21,908 bases of DNA. It comes from CAZYVA01 sp964650695 (lineage in GTDB: Bacteria > Bacillota > Clostridia > Lachnospirales > Lachnospiraceae). The first letter of the stretch is position 1. Every line of letters starts with the position of its first letter. Location of the stretch: the NCBI GenBank assembly GCA_964650695.1, contig CAZYVA010000022.1, positions 1 through 21,908 of the forward strand, written 5' to 3'. The notes beneath the pieces were generated by a model. That model saw only the letters and a program-made list of their open reading frames with translations. It had not been told where the DNA came from and searched no databases. Of this stretch, positions 1 to 6,751 are shown one piece after another. Position numbers and translations under genes: made by a program.

Positions 1-165
1 AGCCCCCTTTTGCTCCAGGCGGGTGGTGAGGGCGCTTTCTTTACAGTCAGAGCCAGATACGCTAAAGCCCTCTTTTAAAAGGATTTCCGCCAGGCCGCTC
101 ATGCTGATGCCCCCGATCCCGATAAAGTGTACATGGACAGGCTGCTTAAAATTTATCTGATACAT
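1..165 (-). CDS. murC: UDP-N-acetylmuramate--L-alanine ligase, N-terminal fragment
   Basis: The cytoplasmic peptidoglycan precursor ligase that adds L-Ala to UDP-MurNAc. Only the first 55 codons are in the window; the gene runs off the left edge. The visible N-terminus contains HFIGIGGISMSGLAEIL at about residues 13-29, the glycine-rich nucleotide-binding loop typical of MurC, followed by VSGSD at about 36-40, also typical of the family. The ATG (complement of 163-165) is preceded on the minus strand by AAGGAAGG at about 170-178, a good ribosome binding site. It is transcribed away from glgC. The family assignment is from these motifs; nothing can be said about the rest of the protein. Confidence 0.93.
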   Translation of the reverse strand, partial: MYQINFKQPVHVHFIGIGGISMSGLAEILLKEGFSVSGSDCKESALTTRLEQKGA

Positions 166-181
166 AAATACCTTCCTTGCC

Positions 182-199
182 GTTACTGCCGTCAGTAAC
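182..199. repeat. Perfect 7-bp inverted repeat in the murC leader
   Basis: GTTACTG, a four-base loop, then CAGTAAC. In murC mRNA it would form a hairpin just upstream of the ribosome binding site. There is no T-run, so it is not a typical terminator. Its arms resemble the GTAACTG/CAGTTAC palindromes seen near 19301 and 20820, so it may be a degenerate member of the same dispersed family. Function unknown. Confidence 0.5.
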
Positions 200-289
200 T
201 TCTTGATTCATAAAAACCATGCCTGGCACACCATGATGGCGGTGTTCGCTGCAGGAAGCGGCTGTAGGTTTGCCTTTTCCTATAATTCT

Positions 290-318
290 ATTATAAACAG
301 GTTGATGGAAAAAACCAA
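290..318 (-). promoter_or_regulatory. Probable murC promoter
   Basis: On the minus strand TTGGTT (313-318) and TATAAT (290-295) are separated by 17 bp, a sigma-A type arrangement. Start of transcription would be near 283, giving a leader of about 118 nt. The -10 is perfect but the -35 matches consensus at only about half its positions. Confidence 0.55.
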
Positions 319-382
319 GGCATAATTCTTTAGTATATTTTGACAAAAAGAAGGAAAAAATCAAGAAAAAATTGTAAAAATA

Positions 383-411
383 TTTACAGTACAGAAAAAT
401 TGCATTATAAT
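383..411 (+). promoter_or_regulatory. glgC promoter
   Basis: TTTACA (383-388), a 17-bp spacer and a perfect TATAAT (406-411). Transcription would begin near 418, 48 bases before the glgC ATG. It lies back to back with the probable murC promoter, and together these account for the 300-bp gap 166-465. No other gene is visible in that gap. Confidence 0.75.
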
Positions 412-465
412 AATCAATACATAAATTTGTTTCGGTTTACATTTATCGAGAGAAGGGATGAAGAC

Positions 466-1740
466 ATGAGAAAAAAAGAGATGATAGCAATGCTCTTGGC
501 TGGAGGGCAAGGCAGCAGGCTCGGAGTTCTTACCTCGAAGGTTGCAAAACCGTCAGTTGCTTTTGGGGGGAAGTACCGGATCATTGACTTCCCCCTCAGC
601 AATTGTATCAATTCCGGAATCGATACAGTAGGCGTGTTGACGCAGTACCAGCCGCTGCGCCTGAATACGCATATTGGGATAGGCATTCCGTGGGATTTGG
701 ACCGGAACTTCGGAGGGGTATCCATCCTTCCCCCTTATGAAAAGAGCGGGAGCAGCGAATGGTATACCGGCACGGCGAACGCGATTTACCAGAACCTGGA
801 CTATATGGAGACTTTCCATCCAGATTACGTATTGATCCTGTCCGGCGACCATATTTATAAGATGGACTATGAGCTGATGTTGGATATCCATAAAACGAAT
901 GACGCGGACGTCACGATTGCCGCTATGCCGGTGTCTATGGAGGAAGCCAAACGTTTTGGGATCGTGGTCGCGGATGAGAACGGGAAGATCACGGAATTCC
1001 AGGAAAAGCCAGAGGAACCGAAGAGCAATCTGGCATCGATGGGCATCTATATTTTCAGTTGGACGGTGCTTAAAGAAGCGCTCTTGGCGCTCCGGGAAGT
1101 ACCGGGGTGCGATTTTGGGAAGCATGTGATCCCTTATTGCCATGAGACGGAGAAAAAACTGTTTACATATGAGTACAGCGGTTACTGGAAAGACGTCGGG
1201 ACGCTGGGGTCTTACTGGAAAGCGAACATGGAGCTGATCGATATCATCCCGGAGTTCAATTTGTATGAAGAGTATTGGAAGATCTATACCAGTTCCTCCG
1301 CACTCCCGCCGCAGTACCTCTCGGACAGGGCAGTGGTCGAGAGGAGTATCATCTGCAATGGGAGCGAGATTTACGGCGAGGTGCGAAATTGCGTAGTTGG
1401 CGCGGACGTCACCATTGGGGCCGGAGCCATCGTGCGGGATTCCATCCTGATGCAGGGGACGAAGATTGGGCCTGGGTGCAGGATAGACAAAGCGATCATT
1501 GCGGAGGGCTGTGAGATTGGGGACAACGCTACCCTTGGAGTGGGGGCGGAGACGCCGAACAAGCTGAAGCCGGAGGTTTATTCCTTTGGCCTTGTCACCA
1601 TCGGGGAGAATTCTGTGATACCGGGCAGCGTACAGATTGGGAAAAACACGGCTGTCAGCGGCGTGACGGTAAAAGACGACTATCCCGGAGGGCTGCTGGC
1701 GAGCGGGGAAACGTTGATAAAGGCAGGTGAGCAGATATGA
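466..1740 (+). CDS. glgC: Glucose-1-phosphate adenylyltransferase, catalytic subunit
   Basis: Makes ADP-glucose from glucose-1-phosphate and ATP, the committed step of bacterial glycogen synthesis. The protein is 424 aa, the usual length. The nucleotidyltransferase signature LAGGQGSRL is at residues 11-19, the substrate loop SEWYTGTANAIYQN at 97-110, and the metal/sugar site GDHIYKMD at 127-134. EKPEEP follows in the 180s and a C-terminal left-handed beta-helix with repeated hexapeptides (GAIVRDSILMQG) ends the protein. The ATG at 466 is chosen because AGAAGGG lies 8 bases upstream and the family begins just before the LAGG motif; an in-frame upstream extension would run through the promoter. 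Its stop overlaps the start of glgD (ATGA), so the two are translationally coupled. Confidence 0.97.
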   Translation: MRKKEMIAMLLAGGQGSRLGVLTSKVAKPSVAFGGKYRIIDFPLSNCINSGIDTVGVLTQYQPLRLNTHIGIGIPWDLDRNFGGVSILPPYEKSGSSEWYTGTANAIYQNLDYMETFHPDYVLILSGDHIYKMDYELMLDIHKTNDADVTIAAMPVSMEEAKRFGIVVADENGKITEFQEKPEEPKSNLASMGIYIFSWTVLKEALLALREVPGCDFGKHVIPYCHETEKKLFTYEYSGYWKDVGTLGSYWKANMELIDIIPEFNLYEEYWKIYTSSSALPPQYLSDRAVVERSIICNGSEIYGEVRNCVVGADVTIGAGAIVRDSILMQGTKIGPGCRIDKAIIAEGCEIGDNATLGVGAETPNKLKPEVYSFGLVTIGENSVIPGSVQIGKNTAVSGVTVKDDYPGGLLASGETLIKAGEQI

Positions 1741-2855
1741 GGGCGGTAGGACTGATCCTGGCGGGCGGAAACAGTTACAGGATGCGGGAACTGACCAGAA
1801 GGCGTGCGGTTGCGGCGATGCCGATGGCAGGGAGTTACCGGGCGATCGATTTTGTGCTGAGCAATATGTCCAATTCCCATATACAGAAAGTCGCGGTATT
1901 GACCCAGTACAATGCCCGGTCCTTGAATGAGCATTTGAATTCTTCCAAATGGTGGGATTTTGGAAGGAAGCACGGAGGACTTTATGTGTTTACCCCGACG
2001 ATCACGACGGACAATGACTGCTGGTACAGAGGGACGGCAGACGCCATCTATCAGAACCTGGATTTTTTAAAACGCTGCCATGAGCCGTATGTAATCCTTG
2101 CGTCGGGGGACGCCGTTTACAAGATGGATTACAACAAAGTGCTGGAATACCATATAGACAGGAAGTCGGACATCACAATTGTGTGCAAAAGGCTGGACAG
2201 CAAGGAGGAGGCAAGCCGCTTCGGGACACTGAGGCTGGACCAGGATATGCGGGTTGCGGAGTTTGAGGAAAAGCCGATGGTCGCGAAATCCAACATGGTT
2301 TCTACGGGCATTTATGTGATCCGCAGAAGGCTCCTGATCGACCTGGTGGAGCACTGTGCGCAGGAGGACAGGTATAATTTTGTGACCGATATTTTGATCC
2401 GGTATAAAAACATGAAAAAGATCTACTGCTACGAAATGAAGGATTATTGGAGCAATATTTCCACGGTAGAATCTTATTACCAGACGAATATGGATTTCCT
2501 GAAGCCGGAAGTGCGGGATTACTTTTTCAAGGAGCTGCCGGAAGTGTATTCCAAGGTCAGCGATCTGGCGCCGGCGAAATACAACCCAGGCGCGGCCGTG
2601 AAAAACAGTATTGTGGCGAGCGGAAGCATCATTAACGGGGCGGTGGAAAATTCCGTCTTATTTAAGAAAACTTTCATAGGTTCAAATTGTACGATTAAGA
2701 ATTCGATTGTTCTGAACGATGTTTACATTGGGGATAACACGTATATTGAAAACTGCATTATAGAAAGCAGGGATACCATACGTGCAAATTCCCGCTACAC
2801 GGGCGATGAGGGTATTAAAATAGTCATAGAAAAAAATGAAAGGTACACCATGTAA
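1737..2855 (+). CDS. glgD: Glucose-1-phosphate adenylyltransferase regulatory subunit GlgD
   Basis: A GlgC paralogue that forms a hetero-oligomer with GlgC in Firmicutes and raises its activity. The protein is 372 aa. The first glycine-rich motif has drifted to LAGGNSYRM, losing the GxGxRL pattern of the catalytic subunit. KWWDFGRKHGGLYVFTP, YRGTADAIYQNLDFL and SGDAVYKMDY are typical GlgD segments. The C-terminal beta-helix is retained (SIVASGSIINGAVENSVLF). It overlaps glgC by four bases. That GlgD is poorly or not catalytic is family knowledge; the degenerate motif is seen here. Confidence 0.96.
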   Translation: MRAVGLILAGGNSYRMRELTRRRAVAAMPMAGSYRAIDFVLSNMSNSHIQKVAVLTQYNARSLNEHLNSSKWWDFGRKHGGLYVFTPTITTDNDCWYRGTADAIYQNLDFLKRCHEPYVILASGDAVYKMDYNKVLEYHIDRKSDITIVCKRLDSKEEASRFGTLRLDQDMRVAEFEEKPMVAKSNMVSTGIYVIRRRLLIDLVEHCAQEDRYNFVTDILIRYKNMKKIYCYEMKDYWSNISTVESYYQTNMDFLKPEVRDYFFKELPEVYSKVSDLAPAKYNPGAAVKNSIVASGSIINGAVENSVLFKKTFIGSNCTIKNSIVLNDVYIGDNTYIENCIIESRDTIRANSRYTGDEGIKIVIEKNERYTM

Positions 2856-2953
2856 GATGAAGTGGGCGGATGATGGAAGCCGCAGGGTCTTTCGGGTGCG
2901 GCAAGGATACAGGCGCGGCGGGCCACAAAGCCTGCAGGAAAGGAGCTGGAAAG

Positions 2954-3226
2954 ATGCAGATTACAGATGTACGTATACGGAAAGTGGCAAAGGAAGGGAA
3001 ACTAAAGGCAGTAGCGTCAATCACGATGGACGATGAGTTTGTTGTACACGATATCAAAGTGATCGAGGGCGAAAAAGGATTTTTCATCGCTATGCCAAGC
3101 AAAAAGACGGCGGATGGGGAGTACCGTGATATCGCGCACCCCATCCATTCCGAGACAAGGGGCAGGATCCAGAAGATGATCCTTGAAAAATACGAAGAAA
3201 TGAAAATGGAAGAACCGATCGCATAA
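2954..3226 (+). CDS. spoVG: Septation/sporulation regulator SpoVG
   Basis: A 90-aa protein beginning MQITDVRIRKV, with DEFVVHDIKVIEG and FIAMPSKKTADGEYRDIAHPI, the hallmark SpoVG sequence. SpoVG is a small site-specific DNA- and RNA-binding regulator affecting asymmetric septation, capsule and virulence genes in Firmicutes. AGGAAAGGAG lies just upstream of the ATG at 2954. It follows glgD by 98 bp and may be partly co-transcribed with it; I see no strong promoter in the gap, only a weak GCCGCA/TGCGGC hairpin at 2879-2902. Confidence 0.96.
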   Translation: MQITDVRIRKVAKEGKLKAVASITMDDEFVVHDIKVIEGEKGFFIAMPSKKTADGEYRDIAHPIHSETRGRIQKMILEKYEEMKMEEPIA

Positions 3227-3233
3227 TTCCAGG

Positions 3234-3255
3234 GAGCGCTGCGGAAGCGGCGCTC
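3234..3255 (+). terminator. Hairpin after spoVG
   Basis: A 9-bp stem (3234-3242 with 3247-3255, one G-T wobble) closed by a GGAA tetraloop and followed by only a short TTTAT. The flanks TTCCAG and CTGGAA extend the pairing. It is a plausible but leaky rho-independent terminator between spoVG and saoC. Confidence 0.6.
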
Positions 3256-3288
3256 TTTATCTGGAATGGGCCGGACAAGGAAGCCCGG

Positions 3289-3912
3289 ATGGGAAGGGAC
3301 GCAGAAGAAAAGCAGGAGGAGCAAAGGGACAACGTGGAGAAAATAAAGCGATTATCGAAAAGCGCAGGAGGAAAGATTTTTCTGATCATCCTGTTCCTGT
3401 TGTGCGGGTTTTTTGCCCGGGGAAAGCTGGAAAGCATGTATGAAGAAGGACAGCAGGAGAACAGACAGCAGGACACACAGGAGAGCGGATCGGAGACAGG
3501 CAGGGTTGGCAGGGATTTGGATTATGCGGAAAATGTTTCCGAAGATAATAAGATCTTGCAGGCGTTCCGGGAAGCATACCCAAATGTTGAAGTCCTGGTT
3601 GCATGTGAGGATGATTTGACGGACGACGGCTGTAAGGACCTGGTTGTTCTATACCATCCGGAAGACAGGAAATCAAAGGTGGATTTGGTCGTTGCGATCG
3701 ATTCCGGGGATGGAGAGGATTATTGGTTTACAGACCCGATCCCGGCTCCGGTTGAGAATCAGAAAATCCAGTTTAAGAATATAGACCGAAAAGGAGAGAT
3801 GGAATTTGTCCTGCAAGGGCAGAAAGGCAGTAAGGTGGGATACGGAATTTTCCGGATCGTGGACGGTGTGCCGGTCAACCTCTTTGGCGAAGGGATGGAA
3901 GACTGCTGATAG
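3289..3912 (+). CDS. saoC: Cys-Sec-COOH selenoprotein SaoC (UGA read as Sec at codon 207)
   Basis: The conceptual protein is 207 aa: a charged N-terminal tail, one membrane helix at about 28-44 (GKIFLIILFLLCGFFARG), a polar linker, then an extracytoplasmic domain with CEDDLTDDGCKDLVVLY. The apparent stop is TGA at 3907-3909. It follows GAA GAC TGC and is itself followed at once by TAG, so read-through ends the protein in ...Glu-Asp-Cys-Sec. A perfect 7-bp hairpin with a GGTT loop starts 13 nt after the UGA, as a bacterial SECIS should. The terminal Cys-Sec and the neighbouring sao genes identify SaoC (family recalled, not searched). The ATG at 3289 has AAGGAAG about 6 bases upstream; a GTG near 3333 is an alternative. 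Biochemical role unknown; a surface-facing thiol/selenol that binds or transfers a soft metal is inference. Confidence 0.85.
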
Positions 3913-3921
3913 GGGCTTCTG

Positions 3922-3939
3922 AATTAGAGGTTTCTAATT
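3922..3939 (+). promoter_or_regulatory. SECIS-like hairpin of saoC (in the 3' UTR)
   Basis: AATTAGA, loop GGTT, TCTAATT: a perfect 7-bp stem. The loop begins at the 20th base after the UGA, inside the spacing known for bacterial SECIS elements. Because Sec is the last residue, the element lies beyond the UAG stop and is untranslated. Its last two bases overlap the stop codon of the convergent response regulator gene. Confidence 0.75.
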
Positions 3940-4642
3940 ATGGCAAAAATTTATATCCTTTCCCCCATATAGTAGTGAGATGTTTGGGGGCGGACGAAAC
4001 ATCCTCGATTTTGTCACGCAGACGCTTGATGTAGACAAGGATGGTGTTGTCATCCGGAGGGGCGCTTTTCCACACTTTTGCAAAAAGCTCCTGCTTGGTT
4101 AGAAGTCTTTCCGGATTTTCCATGAAAACACAGAGCAGTGCAAATTCTTTGGAGGATAAAGAGATTTCCTTCCCGTTCTTCCATACGGTCTGCGAATCCA
4201 GGTGCAAGGTGAAACTGCCGCATTTTGCGATGGTGCGGATGCCGGTTTCGGTGGAAGGGGATGGGGAATACTGCTGTGTGCGTCTCACGAGGGCGCGGAT
4301 CTTGGAGACCAGTATGGCTTTGCTGAATGGTTTTGTCATGTAGTCATCGGCCCCGATGCTAAGGCCCTCCACCTGGGTGGCATCTTCCTCTTTGCCGCTC
4401 AGCAGAATGACGGGAGTGAGGACATGGTGCTTCCGCAGTTCTTTGAGAAAAGAAAGGCCGTCTTGCCCTGGCATCATGATATCCAGCAGAATAACGTCAA
4501 AATCCTGGCGGCCAATAGCGTCAAGGGCTTCTTTGCTGCTTTTGGCACAGACCGCTTCTATTTTCTCCTGTTTTAAGGTAGCCGCGATTGCTTTTAACAC
4601 TGGCAATTCATCATCAACAATGAGAACAAAAATCGGGTTCAT
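3938..4642 (-). CDS. OmpR-family response regulator
   Basis: A 234-aa two-component regulator. The receiver domain has the acidic pair DDE at 10-12, phospho-acceptor Asp54 in ILLDIMMPG, and the conserved Lys104 in DDYMTKPFS. The C-terminal winged helix carries SSKEFALL and NTILVYIKRLRDKIE, ending in TIWGKGYKFLP, typical of OmpR/PhoB DNA-binding domains. The ATG (complement of 4640-4642) is preferred over an upstream in-frame start because the REC domain begins directly after it. It is divergent from the sensor kinase gene at 5069 and convergent with saoC. Its place inside the sao block suggests that the pair controls these genes; the sequence does not prove it. Confidence 0.93.
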   Translation of the reverse strand: MNPIFVLIVDDELPVLKAIAATLKQEKIEAVCAKSSKEALDAIGRQDFDVILLDIMMPGQDGLSFLKELRKHHVLTPVILLSGKEEDATQVEGLSIGADDYMTKPFSKAILVSKIRALVRRTQQYSPSPSTETGIRTIAKCGSFTLHLDSQTVWKNGKEISLSSKEFALLCVFMENPERLLTKQELFAKVWKSAPPDDNTILVYIKRLRDKIEDVSSAPKHLTTIWGKGYKFLP

Positions 4643-4704
4643 CCCAGAGCACCTGCCTTTCCGTAAAAATGGCCGGGATTCGAATATTTTGCGGAAGCCA
4701 TAGA

Positions 4705-4735
4705 CACAAAAACGTATGCAAGCATCCGTTTTGTG
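4705..4735 (-). promoter_or_regulatory. Long imperfect hairpin in the response regulator leader
   Basis: CACAAAAACG pairs with CGTTTTGTG, and an inner ATGC/GCAT closes on a two-base loop, with one bulge and one mismatch. It lies about 17-47 nt into the predicted transcript of the response regulator. As DNA it is a dyad that could be an autoregulatory site; as RNA it could be a 5' leader structure. Confidence 0.45.
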
Positions 4736-4758
4736 CCCGGTTTTTGCTTCTCTCATTT

Positions 4759-4787
4759 ATTATAACTATCAAATTGCAGAAAGTCAA
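4759..4787 (-). promoter_or_regulatory. Response regulator promoter
   Basis: On the minus strand TTGACT (4782-4787), a 17-bp spacer and TATAAT (4759-4764). Start of transcription would be near 4752, giving a leader of about 110 nt. Confidence 0.75.
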
Positions 4788-5013
4788 TTTAGGAACTGCC
4801 ACGAAATTTACCGCAAGGTTACCATTCACGGCCCAGGAGGCCGCCCATCGTAACGATCCGGGGCGATAAGTTACTGTCTGCCTTGCGAAATCGTCCTTGA
4901 CCCATTGACGGCGCCCTGTGCAGCGCCACACATCCAGTGCGGACTGTGAGCAAAGCGGAGGGCCGCGCGTGGCATAGAAAGACTTCTTCTTGGTCCAATA
5001 TACGTGTTTTCGC

Positions 5014-5039
5014 GGACTTTGCGGCGGAGCGCAAAGTCC
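5014..5039 (+). repeat. Strong 10-bp hairpin upstream of the sensor kinase gene
   Basis: GGACTTTGCG and CGCAAAGTCC are perfectly paired around a six-base loop, 29 bases before the kinase ATG and followed shortly by ATTTTT. The whole gap 4788-5068 holds no convincing ORF. It has other short dyads (GGCC/GGCC inside GTTAC/GTAAC at about 4817-4854, GGCGC/GCGCC near 4910-4924), so it may be a structured leader or a cluster of decayed intergenic repeats. No clear plus-strand promoter was found. Confidence 0.5.
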
Positions 5040-5068
5040 CGGCTGAATTTTTACGATGCGAGGTCTGT

Positions 5069-6688
5069 ATGCAGAAAAAGAAAGGATTGAAAAAGCAGAT
5101 TCTTATTGCGGTTCCTGGAATGGTACTTTGTGTGGCATTGGCGGTATGCTGTTACCGCAGCGTGGAAAAAACAATCATTGCCAACGAACAGGATAGCTTA
5201 AAAAGCCTTGCCAAGGTGAACGCGCAAAGCCTTTTGGCCAGCCTGGAGGCAAAGCAAAAGTTGGTTTACGCGTCTTTGTCCGGCGACATGGATGAGGAGG
5301 GGGACATCGAGACGGCGATTTTGAAACTGGGGGAAAAGGGAACATATATTCCATTGGATGAAATAGAAAGCCAGCCAGAATGGGAACAGGAACAATGCGA
5401 AAAAGCAGGCATGGATCCAGGGATGGTGATTGTAGGGCCTGTAAAGGAAGCAGAGGATGGCTTTTATATTTTACATATGACCAAAGCGATCTCCATACAG
5501 GGGAAAATCGCAGGATATGTGCAGGTTGAGCTGAACCTGGGCGAAATCTATGATGAGGAACAGGCATTGTCGAGCCTACAGTTAAAAAATGATGGATATT
5601 GTATTGTAAAATCAGCGGATGGAACGGTTGTTATGCCGGGGGGCTATGACGAAGAGGATATTTCCTTCTCTTATGCGGCAGGGAACGGATGTACGGTAAC
5701 ATGGGCGTATGAGGCGTGGGGCGGGATCCCGCAAAGGGCGCGGAAGCTGATTGCTTACGAAACGATCGAACTGTCCGGGGAGCAGTTTACACTGTGCCTG
5801 ATTGAGGATTACGATAAAGTTACACAGCCGATCGAGCAGATTGCGCTATACATCTGTGTGTTTGGCGCAGCATTCTTTATCTGGATGCTCCGTTTTATTT
5901 ATAAGATCGAAGAGCAGCGGAAAAAAGAAGAGCTTCTTGTTCAGGAACTGCAGTATGAAAAAAAAATAAATGAAACATTCAAGGAACAGGAAGGATTGAT
6001 GCAAAAGTACAATCATTCCCGGACATTAAGTGTGATTACCGGCACAATCGCACATGAGTTTAATAATCTGATGACGCCAATCGTGCTGTATGTGGATTTG
6101 CTGATGGAAAACGAAGATGTCTATAGTGAGATGCCGGAGGAAATATCAGAGTTAAAAAGCGCGGCGAAACGCTGTGCGGAACTGTCGAGGCAATTGCTGG
6201 ATTACAGCCGTCAGGGAAGCAGTGAAAAGGTTCTGGTAGACTATAATGCCACGTTTGCCATCAATGAGGCGGTGAGTATGGTGAAAAAACTGATCCCGGA
6301 ACAGATCGTGTTAAAGACGGAGATTTGCAGGACATCTTATTACCTGCATGGACAGATGGGCGCGTTAAACCAGATTTTGCTGAATCTGGCAACGAATGCG
6401 GTCCAGGCTATGCCGGAGGGCGGAACACTCCAAATCCGGTTCGGGGTGAGTACGGATTGCGAAGAAGATATACGGCTTGTGGTCGAAGATACGGGAACAG
6501 GGATTGCACCGGAGATCAGGCAGCAGATCTTCCATCCATTTTTTACAGCCGGGAAGACGGGGGAAGGAAGTGGGCTTGGGCTTGCTGTGGTCAAACAATT
6601 GACCGAGGAGCATGGAGGAGTCATCCATGTGAAGACAGAAGAAGGGAAGGGGACGATGTTTATCCTGGACTTTCCGAAAGTGAGCTGA
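5069..6688 (+). CDS. Membrane sensor histidine kinase
   Basis: A 539-aa kinase. Membrane helix 1 spans about 11-29, an extracytoplasmic sensor region about 30-255 that resembles a Cache-like fold in length and layout, and helix 2 about 257-278. A coiled coil (about 280-312) leads to the H-box TIAHEFNNLMTPI with phospho-accepting His329. The ATPase domain has N-box LLNLATNAVQAMPEGG (437-452), G1 EDTGTGI (473-479) and G2 GEGSGLGLAV (498-507). The NtrB/HK4-like H-box (HEFNN) is clear. The start at 5069 is chosen because it begins directly before the signal-anchor helix; the only upstream signal is a short AGGT 4 bases away, so the start is less certain. Presumed partner of the divergent response regulator. 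Confidence 0.92.
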   Translation: MQKKKGLKKQILIAVPGMVLCVALAVCCYRSVEKTIIANEQDSLKSLAKVNAQSLLASLEAKQKLVYASLSGDMDEEGDIETAILKLGEKGTYIPLDEIESQPEWEQEQCEKAGMDPGMVIVGPVKEAEDGFYILHMTKAISIQGKIAGYVQVELNLGEIYDEEQALSSLQLKNDGYCIVKSADGTVVMPGGYDEEDISFSYAAGNGCTVTWAYEAWGGIPQRARKLIAYETIELSGEQFTLCLIEDYDKVTQPIEQIALYICVFGAAFFIWMLRFIYKIEEQRKKEELLVQELQYEKKINETFKEQEGLMQKYNHSRTLSVITGTIAHEFNNLMTPIVLYVDLLMENEDVYSEMPEEISELKSAAKRCAELSRQLLDYSRQGSSEKVLVDYNATFAINEAVSMVKKLIPEQIVLKTEICRTSYYLHGQMGALNQILLNLATNAVQAMPEGGTLQIRFGVSTDCEEDIRLVVEDTGTGIAPEIRQQIFHPFFTAGKTGEGSGLGLAVVKQLTEEHGGVIHVKTEEGKGTMFILDFPKVS

Positions 6689-6689
6689 C

Positions 6690-6718
6690 AAAAAAAGAAG
6701 CGGCATGAGAGCCGCTTC
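6690..6718 (-). terminator. Terminator of the substrate-binding lipoprotein gene
   Basis: GAAGCGGC (6697-6704) and GCCGCTTC (6711-6718) form an 8-bp stem with a six-base loop. On the minus strand the stem is followed by seven T residues (6690-6696), so it is a good rho-independent terminator for the gene at 6752-8026. It also lies just past the kinase stop codon but lacks a strong T-run in that direction. Confidence 0.85.
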
Positions 6719-6751
6719 CGTCTTATGAAAGGGTATCTTTTTTCCTGGTAT

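Noticed and set aside
553..1143. Long minus-strand ORFs inside glgC and similar overlaps inside dccP-like, proS and cca genes.
   Set aside because: They lie opposite well-supported genes, resemble no family, and arise from codon bias in the real frame.
2879..2902. GCCGCA/TGCGGC hairpin before spoVG as a terminator or riboswitch.
   Set aside because: Only six pairs, a 12-base loop and no T-run; no recognisable riboswitch core.
6686..6688. UGA at the end of the sensor kinase as Sec.
   Set aside because: The kinase ATPase domain is complete there, and the hairpin that follows is explained as the terminator of the opposite gene; read-through sequence is not protein-like.
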